Below are positions 1 to 9,250 of a DNA stretch of 64,000 bases, piece by piece. Within the stretch, counting starts at the first letter, position 1. The number at the start of each line of letters is the position of its first letter. Source of the stretch: Arthrobacter sp. C2 (lineage in GTDB: Bacteria > Actinomycetota > Actinomycetes > Actinomycetales > Micrococcaceae); the NCBI GenBank assembly GCA_024207135.1, contig CP042428.1, forward strand, positions 3,906,001 to 3,970,000, in the 5' to 3' direction. The position numbers and the translations under genes were made by a program. The notes under the pieces are model-generated. The model made no database searches. It was not told the origin of the DNA and worked only from the letters and a program-made list of their open reading frames with translations.

Positions 1-800
1 GGGACAGCGGCCAGCAGTGCCCGGGTGTAGGGCTGTTCCGGGGCGGTGAGGACCTGCACTGTGGTGCCGGTTTCCACGATCTTGCCCGCGTTCATCACGA
101 CGACGCGATCCGAGAGGTCGGCCACCACGCCCATGTTGTGGGTGATCAGCAGCAGCGCGGTGTTGGTTTCCTGCACCAGGTTGCGCAGCAGCTCGAGGAT
201 CTCGGCTTGGACCGTGACATCCAGGGCCGTTGTGGGCTCGTCGGCGATGATCAGCCTTGGTTCGCAGGCCAAGGCGATTGCGATGACCACGCGCTGGCGC
301 TGGCCGCCGGAGAGCTGGTGCGGGTAGTTCCGCGCCTTCACCTCGGGGTCGGGGATCCCGACCTTCTCCAGAAGGGCCACGGCACGGGCGTGGGCCTCGG
401 CCTTGGAGACGCCGCGGTGGTTCAGGATGGCCTCGGCGACCTGCTTGTCGACCTTCATGGACGGGTTCAGCGCCGTCATCGGCTCCTGGAAGACCATCGA
501 GACCACGTTGCCGCGCTTGGCATCCATGGCGGACGCGGAGGCGTTGAGCACGTCGTGGCCATCGACCTCGACGACCCCGGAGGTGCGGGCCGTGGAGGGC
601 AGCAGCGCCATGGAGGTCAGCGAGGTGATGGTCTTGCCGGACCCGGATTCGCCGACCACGGCCAGCACCTCGCCGGGGGCCACGGAGAAGGAGACCCCGC
701 GCACCGCGTTGACGGTGCCGTTCTTGGTCTTGAAATCCACGACGAGGTTCTCGACCTTCAGCGCCGGGACCTGGCGGGTTTCTACGATGGTGGTGCTCAT
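1..800 (-). CDS. Peptide-type ABC transporter ATP-binding protein (partial, C-terminus outside window)
   Basis: This is the energising ATPase of a DppD/OppD-like peptide or nickel importer at the inner face of the membrane. The visible 266 residues carry Walker A (GESGSGKT, residues 50-57), the LSGGQRQR signature and Walker B followed by DEPTTALDVT. The coding sequence runs off the left edge, so the oligopeptide-transporter C-terminal extension cannot be seen. The ATG overlaps the stop of the upstream permease (ATGA), which indicates translational coupling. It is the last visible gene of the leftward operon SBP-permease-permease-ATPase. A second ATPase may follow outside the window. Substrate is unknown. 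Confidence 0.93.
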   Translation of the reverse strand, partial: MSTTIVETRQVPALKVENLVVDFKTKNGTVNAVRGVSFSVAPGEVLAVVGESGSGKTITSLTSMALLPSTARTSGVVEVDGHDVLNASASAMDAKRGNVVSMVFQEPMTALNPSMKVDKQVAEAILNHRGVSKAEAHARAVALLEKVGIPDPEVKARNYPHQLSGGQRQRVVIAIALACEPRLIIADEPTTALDVTVQAEILELLRNLVQETNTALLLITHNMGVVADLSDRVVVMNAGKIVETGTTVQVLTAPEQPYTRALLAAV

Positions 801-1678
801 GACTGGCCTCGTACATCAAACATGTCGCGCAGGCCGTCACCAATGAAGTTGAAGGCGCTGACGATCAAAACTATGGCAATACCTGCCGGGAAAATGAGCC
901 ACCAGGCTCCGGAGTACACCGAGGAAATGCCGTCGGTGAGCATGGCTCCCCAGTCGGTGGCCGGCGGTTGCAGGCCCATGCCCAGGAAGCTCACGTAGGC
1001 GATCAGCAAGATCGCGTCGGCGACCTGGAAAGTCGCATTGACCACCACGGTGCCGATGGTGTTGGGGATGATGTGGCGCAGGATGGCCCGGGAGTTCGAG
1101 CCTCCGGTGGCCTTGATCGCCAAGACGTAGTCCCGGCTCTTCAGCGACAGCGCCTCGGCGCGGGTCAGCCGGGCCGGGACCAGCCAGGAGACGGCCCCGA
1201 TGATCAGCACCATCATCCATTCGCTGGGCCGCACGATCGCGGAGATGACCAGCAGCAGGAAGATGCCTGGGATGGCGATGCCGGCATCGACGATGCGCAT
1301 CATGGTGGCATCGACCCAGCCGCCGAGGTAGCCGGCGACCGAGCCCCACAGGGTGCCCAGGATGGTGGCGAGCACGCCGGCGGCCAGGCCGACCAGGATG
1401 GAGGTGCGCCCGGCGATCATCAGCCGGCCCAGCACGTCGTAGCCCAGCCCGTCGGTGCCCAGCGGGTGGCCGTCCTCGCCCGGCTTCAGGTCGGCCTGCA
1501 TGAGGTTGGTGGAGACCTGCTCCGTTTGGTAGAGCAGCGGTCCGATGAAGCTGAAGACCATCAGGGCGACCACGATGACCACGCCGATGACGGCGAGCTT
1601 GTTGGAGAAGAATTCGTGCGCGGCTCGGGCGGCCGGGGACTTCGGGGGAGCGGTTCGGCTCAGGGTTGCGGTACTCAC
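797..1678 (-). CDS. ABC transporter permease, DppC/OppC type
   Basis: A 293-residue inner-membrane permease of the binding-protein-dependent transport family. An N-terminal membrane segment (about residues 33-53) is followed by a periplasmic stretch with the DPL-type motif GHPLGTDGLGYDVLGRL that is typical of DppC partners. Five further hydrophobic segments and the EAA loop (about residues 173-205, RAEALSLKSRDYVLAIKATGG) that docks the ATPase come next. Its ATG overlaps the stop of the preceding permease by 4 nt. It forms the channel with the adjacent DppB-type protein. Confidence 0.93.
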   Translation of the reverse strand: MSTATLSRTAPPKSPAARAAHEFFSNKLAVIGVVIVVALMVFSFIGPLLYQTEQVSTNLMQADLKPGEDGHPLGTDGLGYDVLGRLMIAGRTSILVGLAAGVLATILGTLWGSVAGYLGGWVDATMMRIVDAGIAIPGIFLLLVISAIVRPSEWMMVLIIGAVSWLVPARLTRAEALSLKSRDYVLAIKATGGSNSRAILRHIIPNTIGTVVVNATFQVADAILLIAYVSFLGMGLQPPATDWGAMLTDGISSVYSGAWWLIFPAGIAIVLIVSAFNFIGDGLRDMFDVRGQS

Positions 1679-2676
1679 TTGACTCCTCCACGGGCGCGGG
1701 GATCGAGAATGAATTGGGTGATGTCGGCCAGCAGCGAGCCGATGACGGTGGCCACGGAGATGACCAGCACGCAGCCGAGCAGCACCGGGAAATCGGTGGT
1801 CTGTGCCGCGTTCCAGAAGAGCAGGCCCATGCCGGGATAGTTGAAGAGCTGCTCGACGACCAGGGCACCGCCGAACATGACCGGCAGGTAGTAGCCGAGC
1901 ATGGTGACCACGGGGGTCAGCGAGTTGCGCAGCACATGGCGGGAGATGACCTTGTTCATCGGGGTTCCCTTGGCCCGGGCGGTGCGGACGTAGTCCTCGT
2001 GCAGGTTATCGATCGTGGAGGATCGCATGTAGCGGGAAAAGGTTGCCACCCCGGCCAGGCCGCTGGTCAGCACCGGCAGGATCATTTCCCGGGGCTGGGA
2101 GAGGATCTGCGCGACGGTGTCGCCCTGCGGCGCGCTGGCCGGAAGCCAGCCCAGGAGCTGGGTGAAGAACATGATCAGCAGCAGGCCCAGGAAGAAGCTG
2201 GGCGTCGAGTAGACGATGAAGTTCAGGCCGGTCATGACGTAGTCGAAGACCTTGTTGCGGCGCAGGGCCTGGGCCATGCCCAGCGGGATGGACACCAGCA
2301 ACGCCCCGCCCACCGCGGCCAGGGCCAGGATCAGGGTCTTGGGCAGGCGTTGGATGATCAGCGAGGAAACATCGGTGTTCATGACGAACGAACGGCCCAG
2401 GTTTCCCTGCAGCCACTGGCCGACGTAGTTGAAGTACTGCTGGATCAGCGGCAGGTCGAAGCCCTGCTCGTGGTTGAACGCAGCGATTTGGGCATCGGTG
2501 GCCTGCTGGCCCAGGATGCCGCGGGCGGGACCGCCCGGCAGTGCCTGGAGCAGCAGGAACACGATGACCGAGACGATCGCGATGACGACCGCCGCCTGCA
2601 CAAGTCTTTTGGCCAAAAACCAACTGAACAGCCGTATGCCTGAGCTATCGCGGGTGGCGGTGGTGGTGGTCGTCAT
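1675..2676 (-). CDS. ABC transporter permease, DppB/OppB type
   Basis: A 333-residue permease with the DppB architecture: an N-terminal membrane segment (about residues 28-48), the conserved LPGGPA sequence just after it, then a large external loop and five transmembrane segments. The EAA-type loop HEDYVRTARAKGTPMNKVI contacts the ATPase. It is second in the leftward operon, about 60 bp after the binding-protein gene and overlapping the next permease. Family membership is clear. Whether the cargo is a peptide, an opine or a sugar cannot be told from the sequence. Confidence 0.93.
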   Translation of the reverse strand: MTTTTTATRDSSGIRLFSWFLAKRLVQAAVVIAIVSVIVFLLLQALPGGPARGILGQQATDAQIAAFNHEQGFDLPLIQQYFNYVGQWLQGNLGRSFVMNTDVSSLIIQRLPKTLILALAAVGGALLVSIPLGMAQALRRNKVFDYVMTGLNFIVYSTPSFFLGLLLIMFFTQLLGWLPASAPQGDTVAQILSQPREMILPVLTSGLAGVATFSRYMRSSTIDNLHEDYVRTARAKGTPMNKVISRHVLRNSLTPVVTMLGYYLPVMFGGALVVEQLFNYPGMGLLFWNAAQTTDFPVLLGCVLVISVATVIGSLLADITQFILDPRARGGVK

Positions 2677-2735
2677 CGACGATCCTCCCTTCTTGGTGAA
2701 CCTTTCGGCTCGCTTGGTGGGCTAGGTGGCCCGAA

Positions 2736-4577
2736 TTACTTGTTCCAACCCCAGCGCTGCGGGAAGAAGTTGGCGGTTGGGTCCTGCGTGGTTCCGGTCA
2801 TGCCATCGCGGATGACCGATACCTGGTAGACCGGGTTCGGCAGCCACATCACCGGCAGCTGCTCGGCCAGCAGCGCCGAGTATTCCTGCATGGTCTTCGG
2901 GTCGTTCGTGGTCAACGCGTCGTCCATGAGCTTGTCGGCATCCGCGTTGGAGTAGTTGCCGAAGTTCACCGAGGCGCCGGTGGCAAAGATCCGCTCGCCG
3001 GTCGGGTAAGCCGGGAAGTACCAGGAACCTGCGGCACCGAAGTAGGAGAATTCCCAATTGCAGTCGGACGAGTCGGACTCGCACGGTGCGGTGCGGTTGA
3101 GCACGGTGTTCAGCGGGGCACGGTCGAAGGTGACAGCGACACCGATGTCTCGGAAAGAGGACTGCATGGCGGCGAACTGCTTGTCTGCCTCGTCCGAGCC
3201 GGACTGGACCATCATGGTCATTTCCATCTTGGTGCCGGCCTTGACGCCTTCGCCGCACTGGTTCTCGGCGGTGCCTGCGTCCTCGCAGACCAGCACGCCG
3301 TCGGCTCCCGGCTTCCAGCCGTGGTCGGCGAAGAGGGTCTTGGCCTTTTCGAGGTCGAACGGATATGGATTGTTCTTCTGCGCCTCGGAGAGGTACGAGG
3401 ACGGGATGTCCTGCGGGACCGGGCCGTAGACCGGGTTGGCCCCGTCTTTCCAGATCACCTTGGAGATGGTGGGCTGGTCAATGGCGGACTGCAGCGCCTG
3501 GCGGACGTAGAGCTGCTTGTAGGTGTCGCCCATCTTCGGGTTGTTGAAGTTGTAGGGCATGTAGGTCACTGCCCAACCTTCCCAGGGGTCGATCTGGTAG
3601 TTGTTGGACTCGAACGAGGATTTCTGGTCCATCAGCGAGGTGGGGATGTAGCCGTAGTCGATGCTCTTGGAGCGCAACAAGTTGACCTCGGCGTCGGCCG
3701 AGGTGAACGGCAGCAGGTTCACGGTGGAGACCTGTGCGGCGTCCAAGCCGTCGTACTTGGGGTTCTTGCTCAGGGTGACCTTGCCGGAGTTGTCGAAACC
3801 GCCCAGGGTGAACGGGCCGGAGACGACCTTCCACAACGGATTGGTGGCATAGGAGGCCATATCCTCGGAGGACTTGGAAAGGTACTCGAAGATCTTCTTG
3901 GCGCCGGCTTCGGTGCGGTCCTCGTCGCCGGCCTTGGCATCGTCGGAGGTCTTGGCCCAGGCGTGCTGCGGCAGCGGCTTGATGCTGGTCAGCTGCGTGG
4001 AGGACATCCAGTCCTGGTTGTAGACCTTGTCGAAGGTCAGTGTGAAGGTCTTCTCATCGGTGTAGTCGATGTCGGTGATGTTGTCCGGAAGACGGCCTTC
4101 CTTGTAGCCGCCCCAGGCTTCCTTGTTCGCCTTGATCAGGTTGAACCAGAACTCCACGTCGCGGGTGGTGATCGGCTCGCCGTCCGCCCAGTGCATGTCG
4201 CGCATGTGGAAGGTGACCGACTTCCCGTCGGCCGAGTAATCCATCTTGTCGGCGATGCCGGTTTCCAGATCCAGCTTCATCTCGCCCTTGGAGCCGTCGA
4301 AGGTCATCATGGGGGACCAGAGTGCCTGGGCGATCGAGGAGTTGTGGGTGGCCATCTTGCCGGCGATGCCGATGGGAAGGATCCAGTTGGGGGTGGCGTT
4401 CGGGGGAAGTGCGTAGTTCACCGCGTCGGTGTCGACGCCGGCCGGAACGGTGGCGGCGCTGCCCGAGGTGGTTGGCTCGTTGGCCGAGCCGCCGCCGGCG
4501 CAACCGGTGAGCAGCAATGCGAAAGCGGTGATGCCAGCGGCAAGCCCGACCTTCAAACGTTTGCGATCGTTGGACAT
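2736..4577 (-). CDS. ABC transporter substrate-binding lipoprotein, family 5
   Basis: This 613-residue extracytoplasmic solute-binding protein begins with a lipoprotein signal peptide (MSNDRKRLKVGLAAG..., lipobox LLLTGC, lipid cysteine at residue 26). It continues as an SBP_bac_5 domain with typical blocks such as WADGEPITTRDVEFWF and VRQALQSAIDQ. I chose the ATG at 4577 because AGGAGAG lies 6-9 nt upstream and the signal peptide starts there; the longer open frame has no such support. It delivers substrate to the two downstream permeases. It diverges from a ROK regulator, whose likely operator lies between them. Confidence 0.92.
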   Translation of the reverse strand: MSNDRKRLKVGLAAGITAFALLLTGCAGGGSANEPTTSGSAATVPAGVDTDAVNYALPPNATPNWILPIGIAGKMATHNSSIAQALWSPMMTFDGSKGEMKLDLETGIADKMDYSADGKSVTFHMRDMHWADGEPITTRDVEFWFNLIKANKEAWGGYKEGRLPDNITDIDYTDEKTFTLTFDKVYNQDWMSSTQLTSIKPLPQHAWAKTSDDAKAGDEDRTEAGAKKIFEYLSKSSEDMASYATNPLWKVVSGPFTLGGFDNSGKVTLSKNPKYDGLDAAQVSTVNLLPFTSADAEVNLLRSKSIDYGYIPTSLMDQKSSFESNNYQIDPWEGWAVTYMPYNFNNPKMGDTYKQLYVRQALQSAIDQPTISKVIWKDGANPVYGPVPQDIPSSYLSEAQKNNPYPFDLEKAKTLFADHGWKPGADGVLVCEDAGTAENQCGEGVKAGTKMEMTMMVQSGSDEADKQFAAMQSSFRDIGVAVTFDRAPLNTVLNRTAPCESDSSDCNWEFSYFGAAGSWYFPAYPTGERIFATGASVNFGNYSNADADKLMDDALTTNDPKTMQEYSALLAEQLPVMWLPNPVYQVSVIRDGMTGTTQDPTANFFPQRWGWNK

Positions 4578-4637
4578 TGGGTGATCTCTCCTGAAGCTAG
4601 ACGTGTGGGTGAGGAGGGTGGAGCCAAAAACTTTTAA

Positions 4638-4674
4638 TTCGGCATCGAACAAAGTATCTTTCGTGATGAACGAA
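4638..4674. promoter_or_regulatory. Candidate ROK operator region (two inverted repeats)
   Basis: In the 224-bp divergent region between the binding-protein gene and the ROK gene are two palindromes. TTCG-N4-CGAA lies at 4638-4649 and TTCGT-N5-ACGAA at 4660-4674. Both share TTCG/CGAA half-sites 22 bp apart. The surrounding AT-rich stretch (about 4625-4695) is the only such stretch here and must hold the divergent promoters. Assignment to the neighbouring ROK protein is inference from position. Confidence 0.45.
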
Positions 4675-4801
4675 CTATGTGTAATATAGAGCACAAGTGG
4701 TGGGTTGTGCATCTCGAGAAGGTAACGATTCCGATCGAGGGCGCACAAAGGCGCCACTGACCAGCCAAAGTCGGAATCATGAAAAACAAAGGAACGCGCC
4801 A

Positions 4802-5959
4802 ATGAGCACCGGTGACCTAGCAGTGGACATACTGCGGCGCATCGCCGTGGAGCCGGTGACCCGATCGGCGCTGGCCAAGGAAATCGGCTTGGCTCCCTCC
4901 ACCATTTCGGCAAAGATCAACGACCTCATGGCCGCCGGGCTCGTCGAGGAGGGCGGGGCCGCGCCCTCGCGCGGGGGACGCCCCGGACGGCTGCTCTCCC
5001 TCACCTACCGCACAGGCCGCGTGGCAGTGATCTCCATGGGGGCCAAACACGCCAACGTCGCGCTTGCAGACCTGGCCCGCGCCATCCACGTCAGCTCGGC
5101 CATCACCATCGACGTGGCCCAGGGACCCGAGGCGACGGTGGAACTCATCGCCGCCGAGGTGCGTGCCCTGCTGGGCGGGGACGGGGGAGAGCTGCTCTCG
5201 GTGGGGATCTGTATCCCCGGGCCGGTCGATGTGAAACGCCGCATCGTCATTGCGCCATCGCGCATGCCCGGCTGGCACAACCAGGACGTGGGGGCACTGT
5301 TGGAAAAGGCGTTGGGGGTTCCGGCCATCACCGACAACGACGCAAACCTTGCGGCCCTGGGTGAATACCTATGCCGCCCGGATGCTGCGGCAAATTCCAT
5401 CACGGTGCTGGCCGGCACCGGCGTGGGCACCGGCATCATTGCCGGGGGCGAACTCTATCGGGGTTCCACCTATGCCTCCGGGGACATCACGCACACCAAG
5501 GTCGAGGCCGCGGCCGACCGCATGTGCACCTGCGGCAACCGCGGATGCCTGGAAACCATTGCCTCGGGCGCCGCCATCGTGCGGGACCTGGGCAACGCCG
5601 GCATCGAGGCGAAAGACATCTTCGAGGTCCTCGAGATGGTGCGCGACGGCGACCCCACGGCCAACGGCGTGGTGCGCGAGGCAGGGCGCCAGCTGGGCCT
5701 GGCCCTGAGCACCGTGGTGAACTTCTTCAACCCAGGGGACGTCTACCTCACCGGCGCGCTCTCGGCCGCCAGCGTGTATGTCGCGGCCGTCCGCTCGCAA
5801 CTTTACGAACGCTGCCTGCCCCTTGCCACGGCCGGGTTGCGCGTGGAAGCGACGCAGTCGGGTAACGAGGCCGGGCTCATCGGCGCGGCCGAACTGGCCA
5901 TCCTGCACCTGCTGAACCAACCTTCGCTTCCGGCCCGCTTCTCCGAACCGGCCGGCTGA
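4802..5959 (+). CDS. ROK family transcriptional regulator
   Basis: A 385-residue NagC/XylR-type ROK protein. The N-terminal winged helix (about residues 5-60, SALAKEIGLAPSTISAKIND) binds DNA. The C-terminal sugar-kinase fold shows PGPVD, DNDANLAALGE and GTGVGTGI, and the structural zinc motif CTCGNRGCLE preceded by the ligand-type histidine of SGDITH. The ATG at 4802 has AAAGGA about 7 nt upstream. A longer frame from 4697 would reach into the promoter region. It probably represses the divergent ABC operon and/or the co-oriented M81-cutC genes in response to a sugar-like ligand. Whether it keeps kinase activity is unknown. Confidence 0.9.
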   Translation: MSTGDLAVDILRRIAVEPVTRSALAKEIGLAPSTISAKINDLMAAGLVEEGGAAPSRGGRPGRLLSLTYRTGRVAVISMGAKHANVALADLARAIHVSSAITIDVAQGPEATVELIAAEVRALLGGDGGELLSVGICIPGPVDVKRRIVIAPSRMPGWHNQDVGALLEKALGVPAITDNDANLAALGEYLCRPDAAANSITVLAGTGVGTGIIAGGELYRGSTYASGDITHTKVEAAADRMCTCGNRGCLETIASGAAIVRDLGNAGIEAKDIFEVLEMVRDGDPTANGVVREAGRQLGLALSTVVNFFNPGDVYLTGALSAASVYVAAVRSQLYERCLPLATAGLRVEATQSGNEAGLIGAAELAILHLLNQPSLPARFSEPAG

Positions 5960-6020
5960 ACCGAACCACTTTCCCACCCACCGTCCCCAAATCCACCTTG
6001 GAAACAGGAGCCCCTTCCCC

Positions 6021-7559
6021 ATGAGCGCAGCACCAATCCGTCCACGCATCGGCACCGGCGGCATGTCTATCGAGGCCTCCAACTTCTCCCCGCACCGCTC
6101 GGGATTCGAGGCCTTCAACTTCACCCAGGGCGAGGTGCTGCTCTCTCGCTACACGGTGCTGGCGCCCGGGCACGCGAACTACGACGCGTCAGTGGCCGAC
6201 GGTGCCAGCTGGATTCCGCTGGTGCACGCCCGTTCGCTGCCCGGCGGCATGGTCGAACCGGTCGTCTATGAGAAGCTGAAGACCGAGCTGATCGAGATGA
6301 TCCATGCCCAGGGCCCCTTCGACGGATTCTTCCTGGATATCCACGGAGCCATGACCGTGGTCGGACGCCAGGACGCTGAGGCCGATCTGGCCCGCGCCGT
6401 GCGCACCGCGCTCGATGAGGTCAGCGCGAAAGCCGGCACTCCGCGCACGCTGGTTTCGGCCACCATGGACCTGCACGGCAACGTCACCGCCGACCTGGTC
6501 GAGCAGTGCGACCTGATCACCTGCTACCGCATGGCACCTCACGAGGACGAGCAGGAAACCAAGACCCGTGCCATGGCCAACCTGATCACCAGGCTTCTCG
6601 AAGGAACCGGCGCCCCGGCCAAGGCCTACGTGCGCATCCCGGTGCTGCTGCCCGGCGAAAAGACCTCCACCCGACTGGAACCGGCCAAGGGAATCTACGA
6701 GGCGATCCTGCCCATCGAAGCCTCGACGGGCATCGTCGACGCCTCCATCTGGGTCGGCTACGCCTGGGCCGACGAACCGCGCTGCTACGCCACCGTCGTG
6801 GTCACCGGGGACGACGCCGAGCTGGCCAGCGCCAAGGCCACCGAGCTGGCCACCAGCTACTGGGATGCCCGCGCCGACTTCGAGTTCGTGGCCCCGGCCG
6901 CGGACCTTGACACTTGCCTGGCCGCAGCCCTGGCACCGGGCGCCAAGCGTCCCTACCTGCTCTCGGACTCGGGCGACAACCCGACCGCCGGCGGCTCCGG
7001 CGACGTCACCTGGACGCTGGCCCAGCTGATCGGCGACCCGCGCTTCGGGCACGGCGGCCCGCGCACCGTGGTGGCCTCGGTCTTCGACAAGGACGCGGTC
7101 GCCGCATGCTTCGCCGCCGGTGCGGGCTCGGACATCGAGGTTGGCGCCGGTGCGCTGGTCGACCACATGCACTCGGGCCCCGCCATGCTCACGGGCACCG
7201 TGCTGCACCTGACCGAGGGCGATGACACCTCCGGCCGCGTCGCCGTGGTCAAGATCGGCTCCATCGAGGCCATCATCACCGAACGACGCAAGCCCTACCA
7301 CCGGATCTCCGACTTCAAAGCGGCCGGCCTCACAGTCACCGACGCCGACATCGTCGTGGTGAAGATCGGCTACCTGGAGCCCGAGCTCTTCGAACTGGCA
7401 GCCGACTGGATGCTGATGCTCACCCCCGGCGGCGTGGACCAGGACCTGATCCGCCTGGGGCACCGGAACATCGACCGCCCCATGTTCCCCTTCGACGTCG
7501 ACATGGCTGCCCCGGACCTCACCGCCACCGTGTTCCCGGCCGTCCCGGCGGGTGCCTAG
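6021..7559 (+). CDS. M81 family metallopeptidase (MlrC-like)
   Basis: A 512-residue protein of the M81 family, whose best-known member is microcystinase C (MlrC), a zinc enzyme that cleaves short linear peptides. Visible family motifs are GGMSIEASNFSP near the N-terminus, DIHGA (106-110), MDLHGN (149-154), a MAPHEDEQET block (171-180) and SDSGDNPTAGGSGD in the middle. The Asp and His residues in these are the expected metal ligands. It begins 61 bp after the ROK gene and ends 4 bp before cutC. Next to a peptide-type importer, it could hydrolyse the imported compound, but the substrate is unknown. Confidence 0.9.
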   Translation: MSAAPIRPRIGTGGMSIEASNFSPHRSGFEAFNFTQGEVLLSRYTVLAPGHANYDASVADGASWIPLVHARSLPGGMVEPVVYEKLKTELIEMIHAQGPFDGFFLDIHGAMTVVGRQDAEADLARAVRTALDEVSAKAGTPRTLVSATMDLHGNVTADLVEQCDLITCYRMAPHEDEQETKTRAMANLITRLLEGTGAPAKAYVRIPVLLPGEKTSTRLEPAKGIYEAILPIEASTGIVDASIWVGYAWADEPRCYATVVVTGDDAELASAKATELATSYWDARADFEFVAPAADLDTCLAAALAPGAKRPYLLSDSGDNPTAGGSGDVTWTLAQLIGDPRFGHGGPRTVVASVFDKDAVAACFAAGAGSDIEVGAGALVDHMHSGPAMLTGTVLHLTEGDDTSGRVAVVKIGSIEAIITERRKPYHRISDFKAAGLTVTDADIVVVKIGYLEPELFELAADWMLMLTPGGVDQDLIRLGHRNIDRPMFPFDVDMAAPDLTATVFPAVPAGA

Positions 7560-7563
7560 CACC

Positions 7564-8295
7564 ATGGCGAAACTTGAGATCGCGGTCCAGGACGCCGCCG
7601 GAGCCAGGATCGCCCTGGAGAACGGCGCGGATCGGGTCGAGCTGTGCACCGCGTTGGGCATGGGCGGGCTCACGCCCACCCTGGGCACCATCGAGGCCGT
7701 CGTCGCCGTCGGGATCGGCGTGCATGTGCTGATCCGCCCGCGCGGCGGCGGCTACACCTACACCCCGGCCGAGGTCGAGCTGATGGCCGGGGACATCACC
7801 CACGCCGCCCAGGCCGGGGCTGCCGGGATCGTGATCGGCGCACTGGCCGAGGGCGACGCCGCGCTGGACCTCGAGGTGCTCGCCACCCTGGTGGCCGCGG
7901 CGCACCTGGTGAACCAAGACATCGAAATCACCGTGCACCGCTGCGTGGATGTGCTGCTGGATAAAGGCCTGCCGATTGCCGAGATCGTGGCGCAGCTGCG
8001 CACCGTGGGAGCGCACCGGATCCTGACCTCGGGAGGGGCACCGGCCTCGGGCGCCGGCGCCGGGATGTTGCACCGGTTGCGCACCGAGGCGGCGGGCAAC
8101 CCACAGATCCAGGCAGGCGGCGGCGTGCGGATCGAGGACATCCCCGCCCTGGCTTCGCTGGATGGCATCCACCTCTCGGCGCGCACCCAAACCACCCGGG
8201 GCGCCTCGGGTCCCGGCGGCGGGGAATCGGCGTTCGACGTGACCAGCGCGGAGCTGGTCTCCGCGGCCGCCGCGGCCCTGGCCGCATGCCGGTAA
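7564..8295 (+). CDS. cutC: CutC family protein
   Basis: A 243-residue TIM-barrel protein of the CutC family, recognisable from LEIAVQD near the start, ENGADRVELC, GGLTPT, HVLIRPRGGGY and the late LTSGGAP motif. The family was named for copper homeostasis in E. coli, but its enzymatic role is not established. The ATG at 7564 is preferred because family members begin almost at the LEIAVQD strand. A GTG at 7552, overlapping the M81 stop, would add four residues. It is tightly coupled to the M81 gene, so it probably serves the same pathway here rather than copper resistance. Confidence 0.85.
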   Translation: MAKLEIAVQDAAGARIALENGADRVELCTALGMGGLTPTLGTIEAVVAVGIGVHVLIRPRGGGYTYTPAEVELMAGDITHAAQAGAAGIVIGALAEGDAALDLEVLATLVAAAHLVNQDIEITVHRCVDVLLDKGLPIAEIVAQLRTVGAHRILTSGGAPASGAGAGMLHRLRTEAAGNPQIQAGGGVRIEDIPALASLDGIHLSARTQTTRGASGPGGGESAFDVTSAELVSAAAAALAACR

Positions 8296-8349
8296 CCGTC
8301 CGGAAGCCCGGGGCGGCACCGCGCGGCGCAGACACAAAGACGGCCCGAA

Positions 8350-8396
8350 TGTGACCCCGGTGACGTATTGGCTAACATGTTCAGGGTGTGACCCCG
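8350..8396 (+). promoter_or_regulatory. Candidate hpaH promoter flanked by direct repeats
   Basis: Two identical 10-bp copies of TGTGACCCCG (8350-8359 and 8387-8396) flank a -10-like TAACAT (8374-8379) upstream of hpaH. The spacing of about three and a half helical turns suggests an operator pair for an unidentified regulator. Confidence 0.35.
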
Positions 8397-8464
8397 TTCC
8401 CGCAAGCCATGGCCGGGGAGCCACGCGACGTGCATCCAGAACTTCAGAAGGGGCCCAGGCCAGC

Positions 8465-9250
8465 ATGCTCAACGATGAGACCATCACCCGGATAGCCGAT
8501 GAACTCGTGCAGGCGGGCCACGACCGCGTGCCGGTCAAGCGCCTGACCGCGCGCTTCCCCGACATGACGGTGGAGGATTCCTACCGGGTCCAGAACCTCT
8601 GGCGCCAGCGCTCCGAGGCCAACGGCCGCGTTCTGGCCGGACGCAAGATCGGGCTGACCTCCCGCGCCATGCAAATGGCCACCGGAATCACCGAACCGGA
8701 CTACGGCATCATCTTCGACGACATGGTGCTCGACTCGGGCTGCACCATCGAATGGGACAAGTACACCCACCCGCGCGTGGAAATGGAGCTGGCGTTCAAG
8801 CTCAACAAGGACGTCGAAGGTCCCAACGCCAACATCTTCGACGTCCTCAACGCCACCGAGTACGTCATCCCGGCCCTGGAGATCCTGGACTCGCGCATCG
8901 AGATGGAGGGCCGCACCATCGTCGACACCATCTCCGACAACGCGGCCATGGGCGCCATGGTCATCGGCGGCAACCCGATGAAGCCGCAGGACATCGACCT
9001 GCGCTGGGTCTCGGGCATCCTGTTCAAGAACCAGGTCGTCGAGGAGACCGGCGTCGCCGCCGGCGTGCTGAACCACCCGGCCGCCGGGGTCTACTGGCTG
9101 GCCAACAAGATCGCCGCCCACGGCGACAAGCTCAACGCCGGGGAGATCATCCTGGCCGGGTCCTTCACCCGCCCGATGTGGGTGGACAAGGGCGACACCG
9201 TCTTTGCCGACTACGGACGAATGGGGACCGTGACATGCCATTTCTCATAG
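8465..9250 (+). CDS. hpaH: 2-oxo-hepta-3-ene-1,7-dioate hydratase (HpaH/HpcG family)
   Basis: A 261-residue member of the HpaH/MhpD hydratase-decarboxylase family. It would add water to 2-oxo-hept-3-ene-1,7-dioate, giving 4-hydroxy-2-oxoheptanedioate in the homoprotocatechuate meta-cleavage pathway. The metal-binding VEMELAF, the strand GRKIGLTSRAMQ, and AAMGAMVIGGNP are visible. The ATG at 8465 is preceded by GAAGGGG at about 11 nt. The 38 extra residues of the longer frame run through the promoter repeats. It overlaps hpaI by 16 nt. No ring-cleavage genes are nearby, so this two-gene set may act on another dicarboxylic acid. Confidence 0.85.
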   Translation: MLNDETITRIADELVQAGHDRVPVKRLTARFPDMTVEDSYRVQNLWRQRSEANGRVLAGRKIGLTSRAMQMATGITEPDYGIIFDDMVLDSGCTIEWDKYTHPRVEMELAFKLNKDVEGPNANIFDVLNATEYVIPALEILDSRIEMEGRTIVDTISDNAAMGAMVIGGNPMKPQDIDLRWVSGILFKNQVVEETGVAAGVLNHPAAGVYWLANKIAAHGDKLNAGEIILAGSFTRPMWVDKGDTVFADYGRMGTVTCHFS

